From Mya arenaria (taxonomy: Eukaryota > Mollusca > Bivalvia > Myida > Myidae), in contig NC_069133.1 of assembly GCF_026914265.1 (NCBI RefSeq), positions 52,775,182 to 52,839,181 of the forward strand: 64,000 nucleotides of DNA, written 5' to 3'. The notes below the pieces were generated by a model that was not told the origin of the DNA, ran no database searches, and saw nothing but the letters and a program-made list of their open reading frames with translations. Shown piece by piece: positions 1 to 9,115 of the stretch. The stretch's first letter is position 1. Every line of letters starts with the position of its first letter. The position numbers and the translations under genes were made by a program.

Positions 1-316
1 GATATGTCTTCTAGTTCAAATCTATCTACCTTTGTAGACTTTAAAAAGTGTTTGATTCAAGCATATGTCACGAGTAATTAGAGTCGTGTCTGGCTCGTCA
101 TCCGTTTATGGCCAAACGGTATTATGTTAAGCATTTTAGTTAAATCCATTCACATTTGTAAAAGTGTCTGATTTAAGCATATGTCAGCTGTAACTAGAGT
201 CATGTTTTGCTGGTCATCCGTTTATGGCCAAAGAGTATTATGTTAAGCCTTCTAGTTCAAATCCATTCACTTTTGTAAAAGTGTCTGTTTCAAGCATATG
301 TCAACAGTAATTAAAA
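1..316. repeat. 116-bp tandem repeat, about 2.7 copies
   Basis: The segment GCATATGTCA recurs at 61, 177 and 293, a regular 116-bp spacing. The motif TCATCCGTTTATGGCCAAA recurs in the same phase. Copies differ by scattered substitutions. The array starts at or before the window edge. A short + strand reading frame at 298-480 begins inside the last copy and is not supported as a gene. Confidence 0.8.
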
Positions 317-940
317 ACGTTCATGAAAAAGTTAAGTTGGTACTGAGGACATTATCTTTTTCTTGGACAAGACAGCATCAAACTGTTATAGTCCAAATAA
401 ACGCAAAACCTAATATCCTTTATGTACTGTTAGACGACCAAAGACATCTGAAAATTAATTATTCTAAAAGAATTTATTGAGTCTAATGAACGGTTGAAAG
501 GTTACCCACTTAAAACAAGAAAATATGGTAAGATTTAATTTGGTAAACCACTGTTTTAAGTACAATAAATACAGGTGTTCCAGATGTCATATTTGTGTTT
601 ATTGCTGAATCTTTAAAAGTATTTTTTCTACAGCAAAACTATTTCAGTCTCCAGACTATTCACTTGCATTACGTACCGAATGCTTCTTATATCTATGTAT
701 TGAATAAGATAAGTAGCTTAACATAGAATCCATTCAAAAATGATGCAGTGTAATGGATACCAATCATACAAGTGCATCAGAATTGTGATACTAAAAAAGA
801 TCATTTCATAATAGCATTACTTTGTTGACAAGGCTACACTAAATGTGTTATTATTAAATGATACACGAAAATGTGTTTTCCCCATTGACCAATCGGAGTG
901 TTCTACAAAAGGAGTAAAGGAGAGTTGAATTCTAGGTGAT
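317..940. other. AT-rich non-coding stretch
   Basis: No convincing exon, repeat or RNA gene is visible. If the Cys-rich gene at 941-3230 continues past the weak donor at 943-944 on the - strand, further exons would have to lie here or beyond the window edge. I found no hydrophobic exon with an acceptor in this stretch. Confidence 0.4.
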
Positions 941-3230
941 TTACCACAAGGAATCGCAGCAACGTGTATTGTCTTCACAGCAGTAGCCTTCTGCGCAAGA
1001 TAGAATCTCGCCACAATAGTCGTAAGACCGGACTAATCCGACTGAAACAAAATAAAAACACATGGTTTGGAGAAATAGTAATTTGGAAAAGCTATTACAG
1101 CAAATATATTGAATTGAAAAACAGAATCATCATTGTTAAGTCTCCATCTAATCAAATAATGTAGTTTACGCCAATTCAGAGAATCGGTGTTATGAACATA
1201 TTACAAAGACAGAATGACCCGGATAAGTGGCAGACCTTGATCGTTAAAGAACGCATTTTAATAGCACTGACAAAGGGACCCCTGTTTAATATCCAGGTCA
1301 TATTTTAGTGTTAATTTTAAGAAGGCCATGTTTGAATGAAAGCGTTGAAAGGCTGCAGGACCGACAGCGCGATTAAACTGTATGTTTACAATTATATTCA
1401 CAGGTGATAAAAATCAGCCCCAAATATATTTTGAGCAGCCCCAAACTGTACCTAATGAGTCTCTATTATTGCATTAGAATAGGTAATGTAAATTTATGAT
1501 TTTTTAATACAATTACCTAGTATCATAACAGTGATTGATACAGCTGTATATACTAGTATATAAAGACATTCCTTTCACCTCGCAAGTGTATTGCTATTGT
1601 AAAATTATTTAAATGAGACCCGTTATTTGCTGAGATTTTTTTCACTATTTGTAGTAGGTAAAGTAAGCTATATTTCCATTTTCTGCGTAATTATTATAAT
1701 TATGCAAAGGATGAATTAAGTAAATTAAATATACATTCTGCATTTGTCAAACATAACAGCTGTTTTGTGTTGTCTATCAATTTGGAAAAAAATCGTTTTA
1801 AACAATTTCAATTTAAAAGTCACTTGAGCGCGTCGTTAAAATAACATAGCAAGTTGATGTACGTCGGTAGTTGTGCTCACTGGCCCTTGAGAACCCGGAT
1901 GTTTCGCGTTGCGGTAAAAGTTGGGAGCGTATGTGCAATCCCATAAGAATGATTGGTTTAACCAGTTTTTATTTCAGAGAATAATACCTTAATCATGAGA
2001 ATTAAAACTGATAGAATACAAAAAATATAATATATTGAATTCAAATATGATAAAGATCAATGTTAACAAACAAATATTTCTTTAGAATTTAGAAAACACA
2101 CCCAACATGGTTACCAAAGAGAATGTGTTTCGATGTGAATTTATAATGATATCCAATAATTCGCTTAAAACATTACATTCTTCTATGTTCTTCTTCCCAT
2201 TAAGGTTATACCAAATTGATTATATGTTTACCGTTAAGTACAAATTTTAAACCTATATGCAGGAAAACACAAACAAAGGTCAACAAAACAACTAGCACAC
2301 TATCACAAATTTAACTTCTTTGAGATATATACAACTGAATATTTTAAAAATAGACTGTTTCAATGCCCGTTGTCATTATAATAAGTAGTATGTAAAAATA
2401 TGAATTAAATTTCTATTGTTTTAATTGGCAATCGTTTTGAAAATTGCCAAGTAATTCCTACAGTTCGCAAACTTTCCTTCTAGTGTTTATAATACATGTT
2501 ATCTCTGTCCATAAATATCAAGATTTATAAATTCAGTTTTTGGAAAAGAAGTATTTTATTGATTTGGATGGCCCAAAACCTACCTTCCCAGTAAGGACAT
2601 ACCAAATTGATTATAGTTTTATCGCCAAGTTCAAGTTTTAAAACCTAGGCAGGAAAACACAGAAAAGGAAAAGAAACATAATTTAATTAGAGACAAACGA
2701 TAAACATGTTTGTAACCAAAAAAAACTTGTTAACGTTTAACAGTGGCAATATTAGTTTACTTGGCAAGTTTACGAATCAGAAATGTTTTCTCAGCACTTA
2801 ACAAAATACAAACTTTTCGATGAGTAAGCCAATGACAGTCCTATTTACAAACAAACGTCATGAAAAATGTGCAAACATTATATAATTTTACCGTCTTTGA
2901 GATATATACAACAGCTAGGACTCGGAAAATCAGTCCGGCATTTTTAATTTTAGTATTTGTTTTGAACGCCCAAAAATTACCAGCGAGATGACGATGAACA
3001 TTGAATGAAATCGGCATGGCCATAGACACCAACGAAAGATCAAAAGATTAATTGTAAAGTCACTCATAATCCATTACAAAATGAAAGTATTCATTATCAT
3101 ATCGGAAATTGATTTCACCGAATAGTTAGTATGTTTTAAGAAGGAAAATTAATAGCCCCTTTAAAACGACAATAAAAAGAAACTTACCTGTGCTTAGAAT
3201 GAGAAGGAAAACATGCTTTAATACCGCCAT
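941..3230 (-). CDS. small secreted cysteine-rich peptide, two-exon model (3230-3188, 1041-941)
   Basis: Exon 1 (3230-3188, - strand) starts at ATG and encodes 14 residues, MAVLKHVFLLILST, a typical signal-peptide core. It ends in phase 1 at a strong donor, CAG/GTAAGTT. Exon 2 begins at 1041 after a polypyrimidine tract and TTTCAG. With the phase carried over, it reads 33 residues to TAA at 943-941, so the total is 47 residues. The predicted mature part carries six Cys in the pattern C-x5-C-x4-CC-x5-CC, preceded by a Tyr-rich YDY. Spacing of this kind is seen in small secreted Cys-rich peptides and in the luminal segment of Shisa/CYYR1-like single-pass membrane proteins. A GTAAAT donor overlaps the stop codon (exon end 945), so the gene could instead continue to a membrane exon that I cannot see. 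The model rests on phase-matched splice sites, not on homology to a named gene. The 2.15 kb intron holds repeats. Confidence 0.45.
1825..1960. repeat. dispersed repeat, copy 1 (second copy near 13480-13600)
   Basis: Both places share AAAAGTCACTTG, GTGCTCA(C/A)TGGCCC, ACCCGGATGTTTC and a GTACAATCCCAT-like end in the same order. Either it is an interspersed element or it is part of an extended, decayed segmental duplication around the two LRAT-like genes. Confidence 0.5.
2185..2680. repeat. diverged dispersed repeat, two units
   Basis: Units at about 2185-2300 and 2575-2680 share TACCAAATTGATTAT and GCAGGAAAACACA. A third fragment with AGGAAAACACCAACAAAGGTC lies at 14560-14610. The small - strand reading frame at 2841-3032 overlaps repeat-like sequence and was not called. 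Confidence 0.5.
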
Positions 3231-3759
3231 TTTACTCAGATGTGTACGTAGTTGTAATACTTCAAATTTAAAAGTTACAAAATAACTCTGTTTCCGCTTG
3301 ACTACTTCAGTTCTTGAGCTGTGTCAATATAAAATGCAAAAAATGAATTATGGTCGTAATTTATTTAACTATTGCAACCACTAAATAACTGCTGAGGCAT
3401 TTCTGAATACAATCCTTTAATTTCTTTGTTTTTTATTTATTGCAGTGTTACTTTATTTAAAGAGAAACTGATACACATCATTAATGGAATTATATCCTGA
3501 GTTCAGACTATTGAATTGTTTTGACTCCAAATTTTTAATGTTTAGATTTGGATATCTCCAATATTTTTCAAGGCGAAATACCCAGTACAACCTAGGTTAA
3601 GGCCAGTTATTAGGGGTGTAGTAAGGGTAAAACTGAAGAAGCACTGTTCTTAAAAAATTTCAATAGTTGGTTAACAGTAACTATTAGATTACATTGACTG
3701 ATCCATACATATGTTGGATATTTCTTTTGAAAACTGATGATTAACTTGCTTTCTTAAAT

Positions 3760-3960
3760 TTGATGGTGAGAGTGGTATAGTGACATAGGTGTCCGCCTCT
3801 CACCCAAGACGTTGTGGGTTCGATACCACCCGATGTCCTTTCTTACGGCCTCGCAAAATGGACACCAGTTCTGGTTTCTACCCAAGAAATGAACTCGACA
3901 GTGATTCAAAAAGCTTCTTTCACAATCGAGCTTAAATGAATAAGTATAATTAAAATTTGC
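3760..3960 (+). mobile_element. tRNA-derived SINE
   Basis: The start is tRNA-like, with an A-box-like AGTGGTATAGTGACATAGG and a B-box-like GTGGGTTCGATACCACC 45-50 bp later, the internal promoter layout of RNA polymerase III. The body continues with a non-tRNA segment containing CTGGTTTCTACCCAAGAAAT. The anticodon arm does not fold convincingly, so this is a SINE head and not a tRNA gene. It lies in the 5' flank of the first LRAT-like gene. Confidence 0.65.
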
Positions 3961-4603
3961 AACATTGATTTAACTGTGGTTTATTACATCAGAAATTATA
4001 AATTAAACACAAACGAATGTGCATTTTAAATTTCCCTGCTACAGCCCGCTAACTTTTCGGTAATTTCCGGATCGATTTGTTATCCGCTGTGATTTGCTGC
4101 CATTACCGACCATTATTGTTTATTGTTTACCTGTTAAAAGGATTGTAGAAGTAGAAGTTTATATTTCTTTTCAAAATAGATTAAGTCTCTGAAGGAAAAC
4201 ATTTTAGGAGTAAGAAAATTTATCTTTTTCGTTTGTCACTCTAGTGTAAAATATTTTGCAACAATCAGGATTATATTAAAATGAGAGTTGAAATAATAAA
4301 AATTGGAAAATGACTTATCGATGAAATTCAGCAAATTTAATTTTAGATCATTGTTATGGATAGTCAGCTATATAATGGGCACATGCGCCGATGATCGCTT
4401 TGTGTATATGGATAGCTTAAATCATACTATATTTAGGCTATTATATTGATCAGAATATTGTTTTCAGAAATCGATCAAACAGTAAAATCAAACTTCGCAA
4501 AATTCTTGATACTTAGGTGATTCAAAAATTAGTCAAATCGAAAGTAGACTAAAAACACTCTTGTTTTGATTTCAGAGTGATTTGAATATATCAACACAAT
4601 AAC

Positions 4604-7279
4604 ATGGCAATGGTATTCAGTAAGATGTATAATGACCTGCGAAATCGATTTGGGTTAGACCGCAATGACAGAGAGGGCATCGCCTGCGTGTATTGTACCA
4701 CCAGAAAACGAATTACCCATTTTGCTCAGATTGGGAGAGGAAATCACATCACCATCGGAGGTCAGAACTTTATGATCAACATTAGGGATAGACAAATATC
4801 ACCGTATACACACCATGCAATAGTGAAAAGCGTTCAGCTGCTACAAGAAGGTAACGCTTCTGTAACTCTTATCCATTTCTTCAGCACGTCTTTCAGTGAA
4901 GAACTGGAAATAATTGAAACTACAGAGCTACTGAATCTTTTGTACCATGAAATCTATCTCGTGTGCTATCACAAAACGCCATACTCGCCTGATCAAATCG
5001 TGGACAGGGCAGAGGATATCGTCAAGGAACACCAGAATGTCAAGTATTCACTTCTGAATTGCAACTGTGAACATTTCTGCAACTGGTGTTCGGTCGGCAA
5101 TGAGGAAAGTTTCCAAATGATCGGGGCGAAAGAGGTGATAAGTGATATTGCATCCGGAGTTATAAATGTCGGCGGAAAGGTTCTGAGATCGGTATGCAAA
5201 CTAATAGTCCTTTCTCTAGATGATGCGGCTATGGCAGCAAAAACGGCCCTTGTTTGGACTCCTTGGGGCTATCTGGCAATTGTCGCTGTAGTATTTCTTA
5301 TTTACACAGTATTTCGTCACAAACAGCTTGGTGAAGATAGAGATGCCGGTAAGATTTGCGCATCTTGTTGTCGTCGGCAACGAAGTGTTCTATGGGCAAA
5401 GTTCATATCCTACTGCGGCCTTCAAGTGGGAGGTCTTGCCCTTTTGGCTGCTGTTATAGCCACAGGAGCGTCAACGGGCATTGTAGTAGGAGCCATGGTT
5501 GTCTGTGGAGTTTTCACCATTTGTTTCACACACTTAATTCCGAAGATGCGAAAGCTATTCTTTTCACCATTCCAAGGATCCAAGCACAAAGTTCATTCAC
5601 TTAAAAATGTATGGATCGGAGATGTTGTTTCATTCGACCACAAAAACATTTCCCATGAAGGAATCGTTTCTTCAGTGGTAATTGACAAAGGAACACGAAA
5701 GCAACGAGGAAAATTAAGGGTGATTCACTACTCTTCTCCAAGTCTGTTCGGTCGTCGTATAATTACCGAAGATGAGATATTCATCGATTTAAGTAAAGAT
5801 CGCCTAGTTGGCCACAATTACAGCGGCTACAAAACGCACCTTCCAGAACTTGTTGTACAACGAGCCCAGCAAAGGATAGGCGAAACCAAGTTTGGTCTGC
5901 TATCAAACCGCTCCTGCCATTTTTGCCATTGGGCAAAACTAGATGAAGACATCGACATGGATATTGAAACTACACAAGTGCCAGACAAACTGATCTTCTT
6001 GCGGTCAATAAATCCCATGGAAACAATTTCAAACATGCGACAAGTCAACATTGATCACCACATGGAGCGGAAACATTCTTCAAAGGGAATGGGAAAACAG
6101 TGGGCCAAAATACGAGACGATGTGAAGCCTGGACAGATCATTGAATTCAAATGGAGAGGATTTTGGCACAAGGCGATAAGCACAGAGGTAATGCCTGTTC
6201 GTGACTGTATTTCAAAGCTCGCTGTGAAAGTGGTACACTACGGGGCTAATCAGCCGCGCCGCGTTATTGAAGAAACCTTCAAATTTGATCTTCGATACGA
6301 GGACATATGGATATACATGTTCCACCCCATGTATAGGTTTCAGAAGGAAGAAGTGATCAAGAGAGCAAGGTCGCGTATTGGTGAAGGAAAGTATAACTTG
6401 TTAGCGTACAGATCGGTTCATTTTGCGGAAGAAGTCGTGAAGAAGGATCGAGATCAAATGATTCAAGAAATAGATGAACTAAAACCCGGAGATGCAATCA
6501 CTTTCTATTATTGGGGCTTTAAACACGACGCAATTGCCACTGAAATTGTGCCGGGTGATTCAAAAGCTAATAATATTGGCAAAGTAAGAGTGATACACTA
6601 CGCTCTTGATGGTATTTTGGGTACACGAACAATTAAAGAGGAGTTCATTAAGATGTCTCTGAGCAAGGATCACGTGATCCGGAAAAGCTTTGAAGGTTTC
6701 ATAACGTATCCAGCAAACAGGGTTGTAAAGAGGGCAAAGTCGAGAATAGGGGAACAGCGATTCAACAGATCGGGTAACACATCAACTGATTTCGTCTTCT
6801 GGTCAAAAGTTGTGCAAAGCCCAGCACTTGTTGCTATCGCTAACGGCGAAAGTAATATTGCTAGACAGGAGATTCTACTTCTTCCGAAGGTCGGTAAAGT
6901 CTACAAAGAGTTCCAGATATCCGAAGTGCACGCATGGTCTGATTTAAAGGTGGGGTCAATTGTTCAATACACTTACTTTTGGATAACGCACCAAGGCATT
7001 CTGTCAGCAGTGGACGAAACTAGGGAAACGATAAAGGTCATTCATTATGGAGCGAAACACCTCTTTGCTACTCGAACCATAATAGAGGACGAGATTACTC
7101 TACATCTCAAGAGGGATAGAATTCAGATTTATAAATGTGATCCATTTAGGTGCAACACGTCTGATTTCGTGGTCGCTAAGGCCAAATCAAGACTTGGGGA
7201 AACCGACTGGCGGAAAACCAACCGATCCTGGGACTTCTGCCTGGCCTGTTTATTCATGGAAACAAACAAAGAAGCTTGA
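4604..7279 (+). CDS. LRAT-like penta-domain membrane protein, copy A
   Basis: A single uninterrupted 891-codon frame. Residues about 45-165 form an LRAT/NlpC-P60-type domain: GNHITI, YTHHAI (H70), LIHFF (H91) and NCEHF (C155) match the two His and the Cys nucleophile of the LRAT/PLAAT thiol acyltransferases. Hydrophobic segments follow at about 221-237, 270-290 and 291-312, suggesting membrane anchoring. Four more LRAT-like repeats occupy about 336-444, 507-608, 627-735 and 782-885. Each has the first His (H351, H522, H641, H796), the second His in a V(I/V)HY context (H375, H545, H665, H814) and the RIGE helix, but Ser replaces Cys (S437, S604, S727, S875). The first domain could be an acyltransferase, deacylase or protease-like thiol enzyme; the substrate cannot be read from sequence. 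A splice acceptor (TTTCAG, exon from 4576) lies 28 bp before the ATG, so a 5' UTR intron is likely. Expression and activity are unknown. The neighbouring copy starts 12.3 kb downstream on the same strand. Confidence 0.9.
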   Translation: MAMVFSKMYNDLRNRFGLDRNDREGIACVYCTTRKRITHFAQIGRGNHITIGGQNFMINIRDRQISPYTHHAIVKSVQLLQEGNASVTLIHFFSTSFSEELEIIETTELLNLLYHEIYLVCYHKTPYSPDQIVDRAEDIVKEHQNVKYSLLNCNCEHFCNWCSVGNEESFQMIGAKEVISDIASGVINVGGKVLRSVCKLIVLSLDDAAMAAKTALVWTPWGYLAIVAVVFLIYTVFRHKQLGEDRDAGKICASCCRRQRSVLWAKFISYCGLQVGGLALLAAVIATGASTGIVVGAMVVCGVFTICFTHLIPKMRKLFFSPFQGSKHKVHSLKNVWIGDVVSFDHKNISHEGIVSSVVIDKGTRKQRGKLRVIHYSSPSLFGRRIITEDEIFIDLSKDRLVGHNYSGYKTHLPELVVQRAQQRIGETKFGLLSNRSCHFCHWAKLDEDIDMDIETTQVPDKLIFLRSINPMETISNMRQVNIDHHMERKHSSKGMGKQWAKIRDDVKPGQIIEFKWRGFWHKAISTEVMPVRDCISKLAVKVVHYGANQPRRVIEETFKFDLRYEDIWIYMFHPMYRFQKEEVIKRARSRIGEGKYNLLAYRSVHFAEEVVKKDRDQMIQEIDELKPGDAITFYYWGFKHDAIATEIVPGDSKANNIGKVRVIHYALDGILGTRTIKEEFIKMSLSKDHVIRKSFEGFITYPANRVVKRAKSRIGEQRFNRSGNTSTDFVFWSKVVQSPALVAIANGESNIARQEILLLPKVGKVYKEFQISEVHAWSDLKVGSIVQYTYFWITHQGILSAVDETRETIKVIHYGAKHLFATRTIIEDEITLHLKRDRIQIYKCDPFRCNTSDFVVAKAKSRLGETDWRKTNRSWDFCLACLFMETNKEA

Positions 7280-7534
7280 CTATTGATTATTTGCGAGTGT
7301 ACGGTACACGTGTACAATCAAACAAGTCATGTCAGAAAAGACGAAATTAACATCTTAAAAAATCCATTAAACCTTCTTAAACTGGACAAGAGAAAAATAA
7401 TGTCCGTGTTTAGTCATTTATTATATATGAGCATTTGTAATGTTTAAATAACCCGCGGGATTTTGTGCGTAACTTGTCACCACTATTGTGTAATTCTCTG
7501 ATAGTTGTATTTTTGGCTGGAGGCCTTTCACTAC

Positions 7535-7540
7535 AATAAA
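7535..7540 (+). promoter_or_regulatory. candidate poly(A) signal AATAAA of LRAT-like copy A
   Basis: First canonical AATAAA downstream of the stop at 7279, about 256 bp away. It runs directly into a TTATG microsatellite, so it could also belong to a repeat 3' end. Confidence 0.4.
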
Positions 7541-7582
7541 TGTTATGTTATGTTATGTTATCTTATGTTATCTTATGCTATG
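7541..7582. repeat. pentanucleotide microsatellite (TTATG/TTATC)n
   Basis: About eight imperfect copies of TTATG with TTATC variants, directly after AATAAA. Confidence 0.8.
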
Positions 7583-9115
7583 TATGCTTTTTATTCATAG
7601 TTCTCTTAAACGGTTTGCATATCCCTGTAGATTATTTTCAGTAGATCTAGAACTATAACGCTCACCGTGCTGTGACGTTGAAAGCAAATATAAAACAATT
7701 ATTAACATGTTGATTTTCTATTGTTATTTTTGGTATAATCTCATGTGTTTGTAACAAATTTTGAAATTGAATGTAATTTGTCGAGCTGTTTTTGTTGGAT
7801 TCATACATATAGACAGTTTTTGTATAGTTTTGTAAATGATCAAACATTTATAAATACTGTGCTAGATATTATCTAAAATTTAGCTTTTAAATTAATTTTA
7901 TTCGGATGTCTCATCTTAAGCATTGTCAGTTTCTGTAAAGATTTTACTTATATTTTTGGATAATGTACAATATTTGAACAATGTTTAAGCAACCAGTTAC
8001 ACACGAAACGTGTCAAAACCTTGATATTCCCGCTGCCTACCACAAAGACCAGAAAGTTTAGATTGGTTTTGTGAAATGTAGCAATTAATCAACATGCGTC
8101 GATTTCATTATGCATGTTTATGGTATTTAGTATTCGATTATAACATTGTAATCTCATTATACAGTGCTCTATACAGGGTAGTACATTTATTAAGGTTTCG
8201 TTAGATTATATCCACTAGTGAAGTTATCTACTAGTGAAGTATGTCTTTGTATCATTTTTTTTTACATTTTTTTTATAATAACAAGCCATGTAAGCATAAA
8301 TGTTGACGTGTTTTAGTAAGCATAGCCGAACATCCACGTTCTCTTTGCGCAATCACCTTCATTTTATTTATAAAAATTATGCTCATGTAGCTATTGGATA
8401 AAATAAGTAAGTTTATGATTGATTGTCGTTTGTAAATTACGACTGTTTTGATGTTGGAAGCTTATGCATACCAAGACGCAACGAATAGCTCTCCATTTCG
8501 TTTGTATGCGTGCGTGCATGCATGTATGCGTGTGTGCGTGCGAGCATAGGTGTGTGCGTGCGTGCGTGTGTGCGTGTGTATATGAGTGTTTAAAGATATA
8601 AGTAGATAACACATTGTCAAGTTCTAAATTATTGCGTATGCTTTGCCTTTGTTTTTCATTACAAATGTCCGTTTTCATAAACCTTGTAGCTTATAAATTT
8701 TGATGTGTGCTTAACTAATATTGCAATAAGACAACCATACTTTTAATATTTGAACACTGAAATCAGTGTTCCCAATCACCAGCAAAGATATGTGACATGA
8801 AGCTATGTGGCAAAATATGTACATTGTTTTATGTAAGCTCAAAGTATTCAGTATATTGGTATAACTACCTAAAATACAACAGTTTTGAAATTGGAATGTC
8901 ACGTAAGGTTTTGCGTTCTCATTGTTTCATTTTTTCTATATTGATAAACCTTAAGGTGGGATTATGTTTAAACTTTTTGCTACTGAGCATGTTTCTGTAG
9001 CTTTTTGCATAAATATTGTCAAAACTGATTTTTACTTATCTCGTATTACAATATAAATTCACAGTTGTTTTATATACAACAGATCATTTTCGCTGTATAA
9101 TTTGGTAAGTAGATA
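7583..9115. other. AT-rich flank with a GT/GC microsatellite
   Basis: Homology to the 3' flank of the second LRAT-like gene extends to about 8170. A (TGCG/TGTG)n tract sits at 8503-8585; the - strand reading frame over it (His/Thr-rich) is repeat-derived. No gene is supported. Confidence 0.5.

Larger units (their letters stand above)
4050..8170 (+). repeat. segmental duplication, unit A
   Basis: Landmarks are shared in order with 16200-20450: the 5' flank (CTTGTCACTC-like, AAAATGAGAG, TTTTAGAT), the 891-codon gene, TTCTCTTAAACGGTT, GGATAATGTACAATATTT and GTATTTAGTATTCGAT. Coding parts are about 90 percent or more identical, whereas the flanks are diverged and full of indels. Start codons are 12,295 bp apart. 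Confidence 0.8.

Noticed and set aside
817-1014. 65-codon - strand frame
   Set aside because: Starts at GTG, and overlaps the proposed Cys-rich exon (1041-941) in a different phase; the exon phase gives a better-supported product.
8391-8678. 95-codon - strand His/Thr-rich frame
   Set aside because: Read through a (TG/CG)n microsatellite; no other support.
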